This document shows positions 52,290 to 59,960 of a stretch of DNA of 64,000 bases, piece after piece. Origin of the DNA: an uncultured Oscillospiraceae bacterium (GTDB lineage: Bacteria > Bacillota > Clostridia > Oscillospirales > Oscillospiraceae); the NCBI GenBank assembly GCA_949878425.1, contig CATLAL010000007.1, forward strand, positions 1 through 64,000, given 5' to 3'. A program made the position numbers and the translations under genes. Each line of letters opens with the position of its first letter. Positions within the stretch are counted from its first letter, which is position 1. The notes beneath the pieces are model-generated. The model was not told where the DNA came from. It saw nothing but the letters and a program-made list of their open reading frames with translations, and ran no database searches.

Positions 52290-52304
52290 TATGGGAGGCA
52301 AACC

Positions 52305-52937
52305 ATGGAAAAGCTGTCCAACTATGAGAAGCAGTGCGAGCAGTGGCGGCTCACTTTTCTGGCCATGGACCAGGAGGCCCTGCGCCGGAAGCTGCCGGAG
52401 CTGGAGGCGGTGGGGAACCAGCTGCGCCTGTGGCACTTCGGGCGGCAGCTGGCCGTGGACCGGTGCAGCGGCGTCATCAGCTGCCTGACGGATGACCGGC
52501 CCGTGTCCTACGGCGTGCGGATGAACGTCTACACCCTGTTTCACTACTGCGCCCCCGGAGCCCGCCTCACGGGGGAGTGGGTTCCCTTCCGGGATCTGCG
52601 CCACGCCTCCCCCTTCGCCCCCGCCTTTCAGAGGGGCGCTGTGGACGCCCTGGCCGCCGCCTTCTCCGGACACGGGGAGCTGCTGCCGGCGGCGGTGGAG
52701 CGGCTGCGGGGGGTGCGGCTCACCGCCAACACCTTTCAGCTGCCGGCCTTTGCCTGTATCCCCATGCGCCTGGGGTTCTGGGACGGCGACGAGGAGTTCC
52801 ACGCCCAGGCTAATCTGCTCTTTGACCGGAGCGCCCCGGATTTCATCCACGTGGAGAGCGTTGTCACCATCGCCTCCGAGGGCCTGCGCCAGCTGACGGA
52901 GGCCGCCGGGCTGGAGCTGGACCGTCGGGCCTTTTAG
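52305..52937 (+). CDS. DUF3786 family protein
   Basis: This 210-residue cytoplasmic protein matches DUF3786 in layout: RLWHFGRQLAVDRCSGVIS near residue 42, YTLFHYCAPGARLTGEWVPFRDL near 75, then FWDGDEEFHAQANLLFDRSAPDFIH near 160. Proteins of this family are often found in anaerobes, sometimes near corrinoid or redox genes, but the function is not established. The RBS is GGGAGGCAAACC, derived from a repeat. A terminator follows. Confidence 0.85.
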   Translation: MEKLSNYEKQCEQWRLTFLAMDQEALRRKLPELEAVGNQLRLWHFGRQLAVDRCSGVISCLTDDRPVSYGVRMNVYTLFHYCAPGARLTGEWVPFRDLRHASPFAPAFQRGAVDALAAAFSGHGELLPAAVERLRGVRLTANTFQLPAFACIPMRLGFWDGDEEFHAQANLLFDRSAPDFIHVESVVTIASEGLRQLTEAAGLELDRRAF

Positions 52938-52951
52938 AACCAGATTTATGG

Positions 52952-52995
52952 AAGAGGGGAGCTGACCGTGAATATCGGCCAGCTCCCCTCTTGAC
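52952..52995 (+). terminator. Terminator after the DUF3786 gene
   Basis: AAGAGGGGAGCTG (52952-52964) pairs perfectly with CAGCTCCCCTCTT (52980-52992). It lies 14 bp after the stop codon. Confidence 0.8.
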
Positions 52996-53039
52996 TGCGA
53001 ATTCAAACCAGGGGCGCTGAAACAGGCCCCTATGGCGGC

Positions 53040-53068
53040 AAAAAAGAAAGCCACGCCTTACAGCGTGG
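53040..53068 (-). terminator. Terminator of the 34-codon gene
   Basis: On the minus strand CCACGC pairs with GCGTGG around TGTAAG, followed by CTTTCTTTTTT. It begins 27 bp after the stop codon of the small gene. Confidence 0.85.
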
Positions 53069-53095
53069 ACAACAGAATCAGATCGCGCCAAAGGG

Positions 53096-53200
53096 CTACC
53101 GGTCACTGCTAATAACGCCGCAGTCGTCAAAAATCATATCGTCAATGTCCTCGGCCCTCGGGGCTTCGCGCTCCGACGCGGTGTTCTGGGATACAGCCAT
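53096..53200 (-). CDS. 34-residue peptide, complete small transcription unit
   Basis: The peptide starts MAVSQNTASEREAPRAED, is acidic in the middle (AEDIDDMIFDDCG) and ends VISSDR, with one Cys near residue 27. The ATG at 53200 is 9 bp after GGAAGGAGG, one of the best ribosome sites in the window. It has its own promoter (53237-53264) and terminator (53040-53068), so transcription and translation signals are both complete. There is no signal peptide or membrane segment. It could be a modified-peptide precursor, a small regulator or a short structural protein. No homologue is recognised and no modification gene is adjacent. Confidence 0.75.
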   Translation of the reverse strand: MAVSQNTASEREAPRAEDIDDMIFDDCGVISSDR

Positions 53201-53236
53201 ACTGTCCAGCCTCCTTCCTTTATGTCAACAGACACG

Positions 53237-53264
53237 AGTATAGCACAAAGTACGGGAAATGCAA
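53237..53264 (-). promoter_or_regulatory. Promoter for the 34-codon gene
   Basis: On the minus strand TTGCAT (53264-53259), a 16-bp spacer and TATACT (53242-53237) lie 37 bp before the start codon. Confidence 0.7.
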
Positions 53265-53337
53265 AGGTCTTTTCTGTCGATTCCGCCCGGTAATTTTTGC
53301 ACGGCCTGCCAGAACCGCCAAAGGAACCCGCCGGTTT

Positions 53338-54507
53338 TCACCAGCGGGTTCCGGAGGCCGCGGGCGCGGCCTGCTCCTGAAAGGACAGGTACAGCGCCTC
53401 CGCCGCCGCGCCGAAGGCCTCTGCGGAAAATTTCTCAGCGGAATCCCAGGCCGCCCGCTGCATCCGCTGCCGGGTCTCCCCGCTGCCGCAGAAATCGGCG
53501 AGATACCGGGCAAACTCCTCCCCGCTCTCGTACTGCCAGCCGTTGACGCCGCTGTCCACCACGCCCTCCACGCAGGGGTCCCGGCGGCACAGCACCGGCA
53601 GTCCGGCCGCCAGGGCCTCGAAGTAGGTCAGGCCCTGGGTCTCGCTGGTGGAGGCTGTCACAAACAGATCGCCCAGCCGGTAGTAGTCCGGCGCCTCCTG
53701 GTGGGGCACCATGCCGGTATAGATGGCGCTGACGCCCCGCTCCCTGGCCCGCTCCAGAGCCGCCTCCCGGTCCGGTCCGTCGCCCACCAGCAGCAAAACG
53801 GCGTCCCGCCGGTCCGCCGCGGCGATCTGGTCGATGAGCTGCTCCAGATTCTTCTCCTTGGCCATGCGGCCCAGGTAGAGCAGCACGGTGCGGTCCGCCG
53901 GAATGCCCCAGCGGCGGCGCAGTTCCTCCATCCGGCCCGGGTCCGGCTCCTGGCGGTAGGCCCCCAGGTCCACCCCCGTGGGAATCACCTCGATGCGGCA
54001 GCGGACCCCGTAGTCCCGCAGCAGCCGCTCCACCTTGGCGGTGGGGGCCACGATGCAGGCGGTCCTGCCGCAGATCCAGCGGGAGAAGGCGGAGGCCATA
54101 AAGCGCCCCACCCGCCGGCTGGGGGAGAAGTAGTGGGTGTAGTCCTCGTAGACCGTGTGATAGGTGTGGATGATGGGCACGCCCAGCCGGTTGGACAGGG
54201 CGTAGGCCACATGGAACGTGCTGAATTCACACTGGGAGTGGATCACGTCCGGCCCCCAGGCGGCCAGCTCCCGCATCATGCTGCGGGCCCGCTTCATCCG
54301 CAGCCGCGCGCCGGGATAGATCTTATTCGCGCTGACAGAACCCATATAGTATATGGCGCCCTCCCGATAGGTGTGCAGGCTGTTGGACAGCGTCACCACC
54401 CGCACCTCATGCCCCCGCCGCTCCAGCTCCCGCTGAAGCAGCAGCACGGAGGTAACAACGCCGTTGATCACTGGCGCGTACCAGTCCGATGTAATCAGGA
54501 TCTTCAT
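53338..54507 (-). CDS. GT4-family glycosyltransferase, diacylglycerol glucosyltransferase-like
   Basis: This 389-residue GT-B enzyme has the acceptor-side start MKILITSDWYAPVINGVVTS, typical of glycolipid synthases, and the donor-site EX7E motif in SETQGLTYFEALAAG near residue 296. GRMAKEKNLEQLI lies near 225. It probably transfers glucose to diacylglycerol at the membrane, making the anchor for lipoteichoic-acid-like polymer. The start has a weakly spaced RBS (GGAAGGA, 13 bp before). A hairpin (GGAACCCGC/GCGGGTTCC, 53323-53352) overlaps its end and may terminate it. Confidence 0.85.
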   Translation of the reverse strand: MKILITSDWYAPVINGVVTSVLLLQRELERRGHEVRVVTLSNSLHTYREGAIYYMGSVSANKIYPGARLRMKRARSMMRELAAWGPDVIHSQCEFSTFHVAYALSNRLGVPIIHTYHTVYEDYTHYFSPSRRVGRFMASAFSRWICGRTACIVAPTAKVERLLRDYGVRCRIEVIPTGVDLGAYRQEPDPGRMEELRRRWGIPADRTVLLYLGRMAKEKNLEQLIDQIAAADRRDAVLLLVGDGPDREAALERARERGVSAIYTGMVPHQEAPDYYRLGDLFVTASTSETQGLTYFEALAAGLPVLCRRDPCVEGVVDSGVNGWQYESGEEFARYLADFCGSGETRQRMQRAAWDSAEKFSAEAFGAAAEALYLSFQEQAAPAASGTRW

Positions 54508-54971
54508 CTATAAACCGCATCCTTCCGGTCAGAGAATATTCTAATGAGCGGAGTAAACCCGATGTTCTCCCTAGAGTCTGTTTTAAAACCAGCGATATGC
54601 CCAGCGGCGAGGGATTTTTTGCCAGGCGAAGCCAATTTGACGCAGATATACTGGATGTATTGCAAGGAAAATTGGCAATGCATGGCGGGAAAAGACCCGC
54701 TGTTGGGTATGTTGTCGGTTTTCAAGCAGATTCTAGGGTATACCGCGCTCTTCCGCCAGTATATCAAATTCCGCTGTCCGGGACAAGAGTCAAAGCATGC
54801 CTTTAAGAGAAGTTTAAGATTTTGACGCTGGATTTTCAAGGGGCGTAAGGCCTCTCTACAGTCAAATAAGGTTCAACGTATCAAACGGATACGTTGGAAC
54901 CCAGCGGCGGCGGTTCGCCGCTGGAGGCCGCATGGGCGGCCTTAACTTGCATTTTTTCAACGCAATTCACT
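54508..54971. other. Gene-free, lower-GC stretch with a hairpin cluster
   Basis: The first 330 bp are visibly lower in GC than the neighbours and hold overlapping frames on both strands without RBS, so no gene is called. From 54871 to 54942 three hairpins follow in a row: GGTTCAACGTATC with its complement (one bulge), CCAGCGGCG/CGCCGCTGG and AGGCCGC/GCGGCCT. They could terminate the patatin transcript on the minus strand. Confidence 0.45.
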
Positions 54972-55814
54972 CTATCCGCCGGCGAACGCGGAGACGGCCC
55001 GGCCGTCGGCCAGCCCCTTCTGATAGAGCCGCTCCATGGCCTCCCGGTCCCGGGTGAGGGTGTCCACGCCGCAGGTGTCGTCCGGGGCGACCACCAGGAC
55101 CCGCCCCTCCTCCGCGCACCGCTTCGCCAGAGCCACGCCCGCGTTGTAGCGCTCCACCCGGGTGCGCAGCTTCCTGGCCGCGAAGGGGTAGCGCCGCTGG
55201 ATGCAGTCGGCGAAGAGGGCGTCCTTCCCGGGCCCTCGGGGCTGGTCCGCCGGCCTGGTCAGCAGGACCACCACCCGTTCGCACCCCCACTGAAAGGCCC
55301 GCTCCAGGGGGACCGGGTCCGCCAGAGCGCCGTCGTAGTAGGGCATCCAGTCGATCTCATAGGGCGGGCATACAAAGGGGATGGCGCTGGAGGCCTTGAA
55401 GATGTCGTAGTCGTCCTGCCTCAGGTCCGCCTTTCCGAAGTATTTGGCGCTCCCTGTCAGGGCGTTGGTGGCCACCACCAGCAGCTCCGCCGGGTTGTCC
55501 AGCAGGGCCTGGAAATCCAGGGGGTTCTCCCCGTCGGACCGGCTGAGGGTTCCGTACACGTAGTCCAGATTCACATACGAGCGGTTGGTCAGAAGGTTTT
55601 TCGCCCCCATGTACTCCCGCCGGAAGGCGTACTGCGTATAAAAGGTGTGGTTCCGGCCCCGCTGGCCGGCCAGGAAGGACGCGGCGTTGGCGCTGCCCGC
55701 CGAGACGCCTATGACGAGGTCAAAGCGCACGCCCATGTCCAGACAGCTGTCCAGAACGCCCGCTGCGTAGATCCCCCGCAGGCCCCCGCCCACATCCACA
55801 AGTCCAATTTTCAT
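54972..55814 (-). CDS. Patatin-like phospholipase
   Basis: This 280-residue protein is a serine lipid acyl hydrolase of the bacterial patatin (RssA-like) type. It has the oxyanion loop GLVDVGGGLRG (4-14), the nucleophile elbow GVSAGS (36-41) and the catalytic Asp in YYDGALADPVP near 160. There is no signal peptide, so it acts in the cytoplasm or at the inner membrane face. It is monocistronic. The substrate is unknown. The 301-bp gap beyond it (55815-56115) shows only promoter-like sequence. Confidence 0.93.
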   Translation of the reverse strand: MKIGLVDVGGGLRGIYAAGVLDSCLDMGVRFDLVIGVSAGSANAASFLAGQRGRNHTFYTQYAFRREYMGAKNLLTNRSYVNLDYVYGTLSRSDGENPLDFQALLDNPAELLVVATNALTGSAKYFGKADLRQDDYDIFKASSAIPFVCPPYEIDWMPYYDGALADPVPLERAFQWGCERVVVLLTRPADQPRGPGKDALFADCIQRRYPFAARKLRTRVERYNAGVALAKRCAEEGRVLVVAPDDTCGVDTLTRDREAMERLYQKGLADGRAVSAFAGG

Positions 55815-56020
55815 GCTCTTGATCAGCCTCCGTTGATAGTATTTCCGATCAGTAAATACAGGCGATACGTCTAGTATACCTGGTTTTAACAGGGAACAAT
55901 CCGGATAATCTCTGAAAAGTCCTGCGAGACAGGCGCTTTCGCGGAGATGGCGCCAGACTGCCGTTTGAAGTTGTAAATTCAGGCTCTAAGAAAAAAGAAC
56001 GTGCAAAAGAGCCCTGGGTA

Positions 56021-56029
56021 TGCTATAAT
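56021..56029 (+). promoter_or_regulatory. Extended -10 promoter for the GNAT/mnmE region
   Basis: TGCTATAAT is a perfect -10 box with the TGn extension, about 90 bp before the acetyltransferase start. The -35 box is poor. Confidence 0.55.
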
Positions 56030-56115
56030 ACATGAATCATGCGGCGTATGGACGAGCGGTTCTCCCGGCGCCGCGTCCTTTGCCAGCCATCCGGAGGAGA
56101 GAGGGGGAGACAGCC

Positions 56116-56607
56116 ATGCCCATTGAGACGATTCCTCAGCCGGAGGTCCTGCCGGTCTCCCCGGCCCTGCGGCTGCGCCGCTACGACGGGGTCTGCGGCT
56201 TCGCCCTGCCCTGGTATCAGGACGCCGGGACCGTGCTGCTGGTGGACGGGGACGCGAAGCGCTACACGCCGGAGCGGCTGGAGCGGATGTACGCCTATCA
56301 GGACGCCCACGGGGAGCTCTATTGGATCGAGGTCCTGGAGGGCGGCTCCTGGCGGCCTGTCGGGGACGTGTGCCTCTCCCGGGACGATCTGGCGATTGTC
56401 ATCGGCGAAAGGTCCTGCCGGGGCCGGGGGGTGGGCCGCGCCGCGGTGTCGGCCCTCATGGAGCGGGCCCGGGAGCTGGGCTGGAGGGAGCTTCTGGTCC
56501 AGGATATCTACCGCTTTAACGAGGGGTCCCGGCGGCTTTTTACCTCCCTGGGCTTCCGGGCCTCCGGCGCCACGGAGAAGGGCGACCGGTATTCCTGCTC
56601 TTTATGA
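56116..56607 (+). CDS. GNAT-family N-acetyltransferase
   Basis: This 163-residue acetyltransferase has the acetyl-CoA motif ERSCRGRGVGRAAVSALM near residue 102 and the end motif IYRFNEGSRRLFTSLGFR. The N-terminal part (LPWYQDAGTVLLVDGDAKRY, WIEVLEGGSWRPVGDVCL) looks like the subgroup that acetylates small molecules or ribosomal proteins. The ATG at 56116 follows GAGGGGGAGACAGCC. A family-A repeat separates it from mnmE. The acceptor is unknown. Confidence 0.9.
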   Translation: MPIETIPQPEVLPVSPALRLRRYDGVCGFALPWYQDAGTVLLVDGDAKRYTPERLERMYAYQDAHGELYWIEVLEGGSWRPVGDVCLSRDDLAIVIGERSCRGRGVGRAAVSALMERARELGWRELLVQDIYRFNEGSRRLFTSLGFRASGATEKGDRYSCSL

Positions 56608-56617
56608 AAAAATATAA

Positions 56618-56687
56618 GCAAAACGCAGTTTTGCGCCAAAATTTTCTTTTGATTCTTTTCTTTTTTATAAAGAAAAGAATGTATGCC
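56618..56687 (+). repeat. Family-A double-hairpin element, forward copy
   Basis: Stem 1 is GCAAAACGCAGTTTTGC, followed by GCCAAAATTTTCTTTTGAT, stem 2 TTCTTTTCTTT/AAAGAAAAGAA and GTATGCC. It is nearly identical to the reverse copies at 27589-27658 and 61249-61317. It lies 36 bp before the mnmE start. Confidence 0.85.
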
Positions 56688-56723
56688 AAATATATGCCAT
56701 CCAGAAAGGAGGAGGGGCCCGCG

Positions 56724-58097
56724 ATGGATGTGATTGCCGCGATTTCCACGGCCAGCGCCCTGTCCGCCATTGGGATTCTGCGGGTCTCCGGGGAGGGGTG
56801 CTTTGCCGTCTGCGAAAGGGTATTTCGGGCGGCCAACGGCAGACGCTTTTCGGAGCTGCCCCCCCGGGAGATGGTTCTGGGGGTTCTGCTGGACCGGGCG
56901 GGGGACCCCATTGATCAGGTGCTGGCGGTGCGCTTCCCCGGGAAGCGCAGCTACACGGGGGAGGACTGCGGGGAGTTCCACTGCCACGGGTCGCCGGTGG
57001 TGCTGGCGGAGGGGCTCCAAGCCCTCTTCGCCGCCGGGGCGCGGCAGGCGGGCCGGGGGGAATTCACCAAGCGGGCTTTTCTCAGCGGGAACCTGGATCT
57101 GACCCAGGCGGAGGCGGTGATCGATCTCATCGAGGCGGAGACCGCCGGCGCGGCCCGGAACGCGGCGGAGCAGCTGGGGGGCGCTCTGCGCCGGCGGATC
57201 GAGGGCGTCTACCAGCGCCTGCTGAACCTCACCAGCCAGTTCTACGCGGTGGTGGACTACCCGGACGAGGACATAGAGGACCTCCGGCGGGAGGACATGG
57301 CCCGGGAGCTTGCGGACGCGGAGGGGGACCTGGGGGAGCTGCTGGCCACCTTCCGCCGGGGCCGGGTCCTGCGGCAGGGGGTGCCCACCGCCATCCTGGG
57401 CCCGCCCAACGTGGGCAAGAGCTCCCTGCTCAACGCCCTGGCGGGCTATGACCGGGCCATTGTCACCGATATCCCCGGCACCACCCGGGACACAGTGGAG
57501 GAGAAGGCGGTGGTGGGCGGCGTGCTGCTGCGGCTCATCGACACCGCCGGCATCCGGGACACCGGGGACCCGGTGGAGCGGCTGGGGGTGGAGCGCTCCC
57601 GGCGGGCCATGGAGGACGCGGAGCTGCTGCTGGTGGTCTCGGACGGCTCCCGGCCGGAGACGGAGGAGGACCGCGCGCTCCTGCGCCAGGCCGCGGGGAC
57701 CGGCAAGAGCTGGATCCACGTGCTGTCCAAAAGGGACCTGGGCAGCGTTCCCCGCCCAGGCTACGAGGCGCTGGAGCGCCCTCCGGACGCGGCGGCGGCG
57801 GTGTCCTCGGTTACCGGGGAGGGCCTGGCGGAGCTGGAGGGGGCCGTGGCCGCCCTCTTCCCCGCCGGCGAGGCCCCGCCGGGACAGATCCTCACCAACG
57901 CCCGCCAGGCGGAGGCGGTGGAGCGGGCCGCGCAGGCCCTGCGGGGGGCCCGGGAGGCCCTGGAGAGCGGCCTTACGCCGGACGCCGTCCTGGCGGACGG
58001 GGAGAGCGCCATCAGCGCCCTGGGGGAGCTCACCGGCAGGACGCTGCGGGAGGATCTGACCGCCCGGATCTTTGAGCGCTTCTGCGTGGGGAAGTAG
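56724..58097 (+). CDS. mnmE: tRNA uridine-5-carboxymethylaminomethyl modification GTPase MnmE
   Basis: This 457-residue protein works with MnmG on U34 of several tRNAs. It has the N-terminal folate-binding domain (with GRGEFTKRAFLSGNLDLTQAEA near 112), a helical domain and an inserted G domain with GPPNVGKSSLLN (G1, near 229), IPGTTRDT (G2) and DTAGI (G3). It ends in the invariant FCVGK. The ATG at 56724 follows AGAAAGGAGGAGGGGCC. mnmG, its usual partner, is not next to it. Confidence 0.97.
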   Translation: MDVIAAISTASALSAIGILRVSGEGCFAVCERVFRAANGRRFSELPPREMVLGVLLDRAGDPIDQVLAVRFPGKRSYTGEDCGEFHCHGSPVVLAEGLQALFAAGARQAGRGEFTKRAFLSGNLDLTQAEAVIDLIEAETAGAARNAAEQLGGALRRRIEGVYQRLLNLTSQFYAVVDYPDEDIEDLRREDMARELADAEGDLGELLATFRRGRVLRQGVPTAILGPPNVGKSSLLNALAGYDRAIVTDIPGTTRDTVEEKAVVGGVLLRLIDTAGIRDTGDPVERLGVERSRRAMEDAELLLVVSDGSRPETEEDRALLRQAAGTGKSWIHVLSKRDLGSVPRPGYEALERPPDAAAAVSSVTGEGLAELEGAVAALFPAGEAPPGQILTNARQAEAVERAAQALRGAREALESGLTPDAVLADGESAISALGELTGRTLREDLTARIFERFCVGK

Positions 58098-58233
58098 CGC
58101 GGCCGCCTTCAGCGCGCGGCGCTGCCTCATAAGATGTGCCCCCTTATTATATCATGGCGTCTGCTCCCGTTCAACCGGGTTTTTGGGGATTTGCCGAAGG
58201 TTTTTATTTGGCGGGGAGGTTTCGCACCCGGAG

Positions 58234-58771
58234 AGTGCCTATCTATTCGGCAGCTCCGGGGCCTGCGCGGCCCCCGTGGGCCGGCTCCGCCGGCTTAGGG
58301 CTGGGGCGGCCAAAGGCCGCCTAAAGCCGGTCCCCCCGGATACTTTTTGCTCGTGCAAAAAGTATCCAAAAACACGCCGGGGGCTAAGCGCCCCCGGGCC
58401 CCTGCTGTTTTACGGGGGGATTTCACGTAATGCGCAGAAAGATCAGCATGCGAAGCCGCCGAATGACCCGCTTCCTACCGATAGAGCGGTATCCACCGGC
58501 TTCGCCTGCCGGCCCACGAAGGGGCAGAACCATCTCGGACGCGCTCCGACGGGAGCTGGTTCTTTTTTTCAAAGAAACATCTCGAACGCCCACCCGACGG
58601 AGGGTCCACCCCTTCCCTTGGGCCATCATTGGGCTTCGCCCAACGACAGGCCCGGCGGCGCTTTTAGCGCTAAGGCCGCCGTAGGCGGCCCACGGGGGCG
58701 GCGTTAGCCCCGGAGCTAACATGCAGATAGGCATTACCTGCATACCCGGGGCTGCCGAATAGATAGGCACT
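58234..58771. mobile_element. Family-B MITE-like element with perfect terminal inverted repeats, 538 bp
   Basis: The left end AGTGCCTATCTATTCGGCAG (and one more base) is repeated inverted and without mismatch at the right end, 58751-58771. Inside are a perfect 13-bp hairpin with GGATACTTTTTGC (58338-58367), blocks shared with 41804-42096 and a second internal GCAGATAGGCA. Short frames inside lack RBS and do not look like genes. No transposase is encoded, and no clear target duplication was seen. Confidence 0.65.
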
Positions 58772-58824
58772 TCCCCGCTACAGGCACCGAAACAAAACAA
58801 ATCATTCAACTAGGAGGGATTTTT

Positions 58825-59550
58825 ACGTCCTCACAGACCTATCAATTCGACGTGGCGTACCCGGATCTGGGGCCCGACCGGCTGCTCAGCCACCGGGGGA
58901 TGCTGCGCATCCTCCAGGAGGCCGCCGCCATCGCCTCCGACGACCGGGGCTACGGCATGAAGGATGTCCCCAGAACCGGCGTGTTCTGGATTCTCTCTGG
59001 CTGGCGGCTGGAGCTGCTGGAGCGGCTCCCCTGGCGCTCGCCCGTCACCGTGGTGACCTGGCCCCGGTCCCTGGAGGGCTTTACCTCGGACCGGGATTTC
59101 CTGGCCTGCTGCGGCCAGACGCTGGTGGCCCGGGCCACCTCCCACTGGCTGCTGGTGAGCACCGCCACCGGCAGGGCCGCCCGGATCACCGACGCGGTTC
59201 GCGCCGCCTATGAGCTGGACAGCCGGACCCTCTTTGACACCCCCATCCCCAGCAACGGCAAGAGCCCGGCGGACGCCCCCGTAACCTTCTCCACCACCGC
59301 CGGCCGGCGGGACATCGACACCAACCGCCACGTCAACAACATCTGCTACCTGGACTACGCCCTGGAGGCCCTGCCGGAGGAGGTGTACCGGAGCCTGCCC
59401 CCCACGGTGGAGATCAGCTTCCGCCGCCAGATCCTGCCGGGAACCCCCATCCGCTGCCTCTACAGCCCCACGGAGGACGGACGCTGCCAGGTGGAGATCC
59501 AGAGCGGGGAGGAGAAGCTCACCCGCCACGCCTTTGTCTGGTTCTACTGA
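58825..59550 (+). CDS. Acyl-ACP thioesterase, apparent ACG start
   Basis: This 241-residue hot-dog-fold protein of the FatA/FatB-like bacterial type would release fatty acids from acyl carrier protein. It has an N-terminal half with HRGMLRILQEAAAIASDDRG and a second half with RRDIDTNRHVNNICYLDYALEALP, containing the catalytic Asn-His region. The perfect RBS AGGAGGG lies 6 bp before an ACG codon at 58825, and the frame from there supplies the first strand (SSQTYQFDVAYPDLGP). The only later start, GTG 58852, has no RBS and would delete that strand. Confidence 0.82.
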   Translation, partial: TSSQTYQFDVAYPDLGPDRLLSHRGMLRILQEAAAIASDDRGYGMKDVPRTGVFWILSGWRLELLERLPWRSPVTVVTWPRSLEGFTSDRDFLACCGQTLVARATSHWLLVSTATGRAARITDAVRAAYELDSRTLFDTPIPSNGKSPADAPVTFSTTAGRRDIDTNRHVNNICYLDYALEALPEEVYRSLPPTVEISFRRQILPGTPIRCLYSPTEDGRCQVEIQSGEEKLTRHAFVWFY

Positions 59551-59571
59551 TTTGATTAGGAGGAAAACAAA

Positions 59572-59745
59572 ATGGCTGACAACAAGCGATTTGAAGTGAT
59601 CTATTCACAGGGAACTGTGGACGTCGTACAAATTTTGGTGGATAAAGCCACCGGCGTGAACTATATGTACCGCAAGACCGCCAACGCGGGCGGACTGACG
59701 CCCCTGCTGGACAGAGACGGAAAACCAGTTGTTTCTCCACTTTAA
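59572..59745 (+). CDS. Small DUF6440-like protein
   Basis: This 57-residue protein begins MADNKRFEVIYSQG, continues QILVDKATGVNYMYRKT and ends DGKPVVSPL. The pattern RFEVIYSQG...ILVDKxTGVNYLY is, to my memory, typical of DUF6440 proteins in Clostridia. The ATG follows TTAGGAGGAAAACAAA. It lies 21 bp after the thioesterase gene and is probably co-transcribed. The function is unknown. Confidence 0.8.
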   Translation: MADNKRFEVIYSQGTVDVVQILVDKATGVNYMYRKTANAGGLTPLLDRDGKPVVSPL

Positions 59746-59823
59746 GCCAACAAATTTTCAAGCCATTTTATAATATTTGATACCATTCTCCAGTTAAAGG
59801 TATCCAAGTGTTATCAGGCAGAC

Positions 59824-59898
59824 CCTAGGAATAGCAATGGGTTTAGGCTCGCCGGCGCCCAGTGGGCGCCGGAAGCGTCGCTTTCAAGAAAAAGGATC
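59824..59898 (+). repeat. Composite: CTAGGAATAGCA repeat, hairpin and family-A fragment
   Basis: CTAGGAATAGCAATGGGTTT matches 27718-27737 with a few changes. A perfect hairpin, CCGGCGCCC/GGGCGCCGG (59852-59872), follows, then CTTTCAAGAAAAAGGAT of family A. Confidence 0.55.
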
Positions 59899-59960
59899 AG
59901 ATAGCGAAAGCCCCCTGCAAGCTGCTTTCTGAGGGAGATTTTTGAAAAAGGAGAAACGAA

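Noticed and set aside
54504..54839. Overlapping frames on both strands after the GT4 gene
   Set aside because: None has an RBS, none shows a recognisable domain, and competing frames look equally plausible.
58430..58809. Frames on both strands inside the 58.2 kb element
   Set aside because: Short, overlapping, without start signals, and they end in the terminal inverted repeat.
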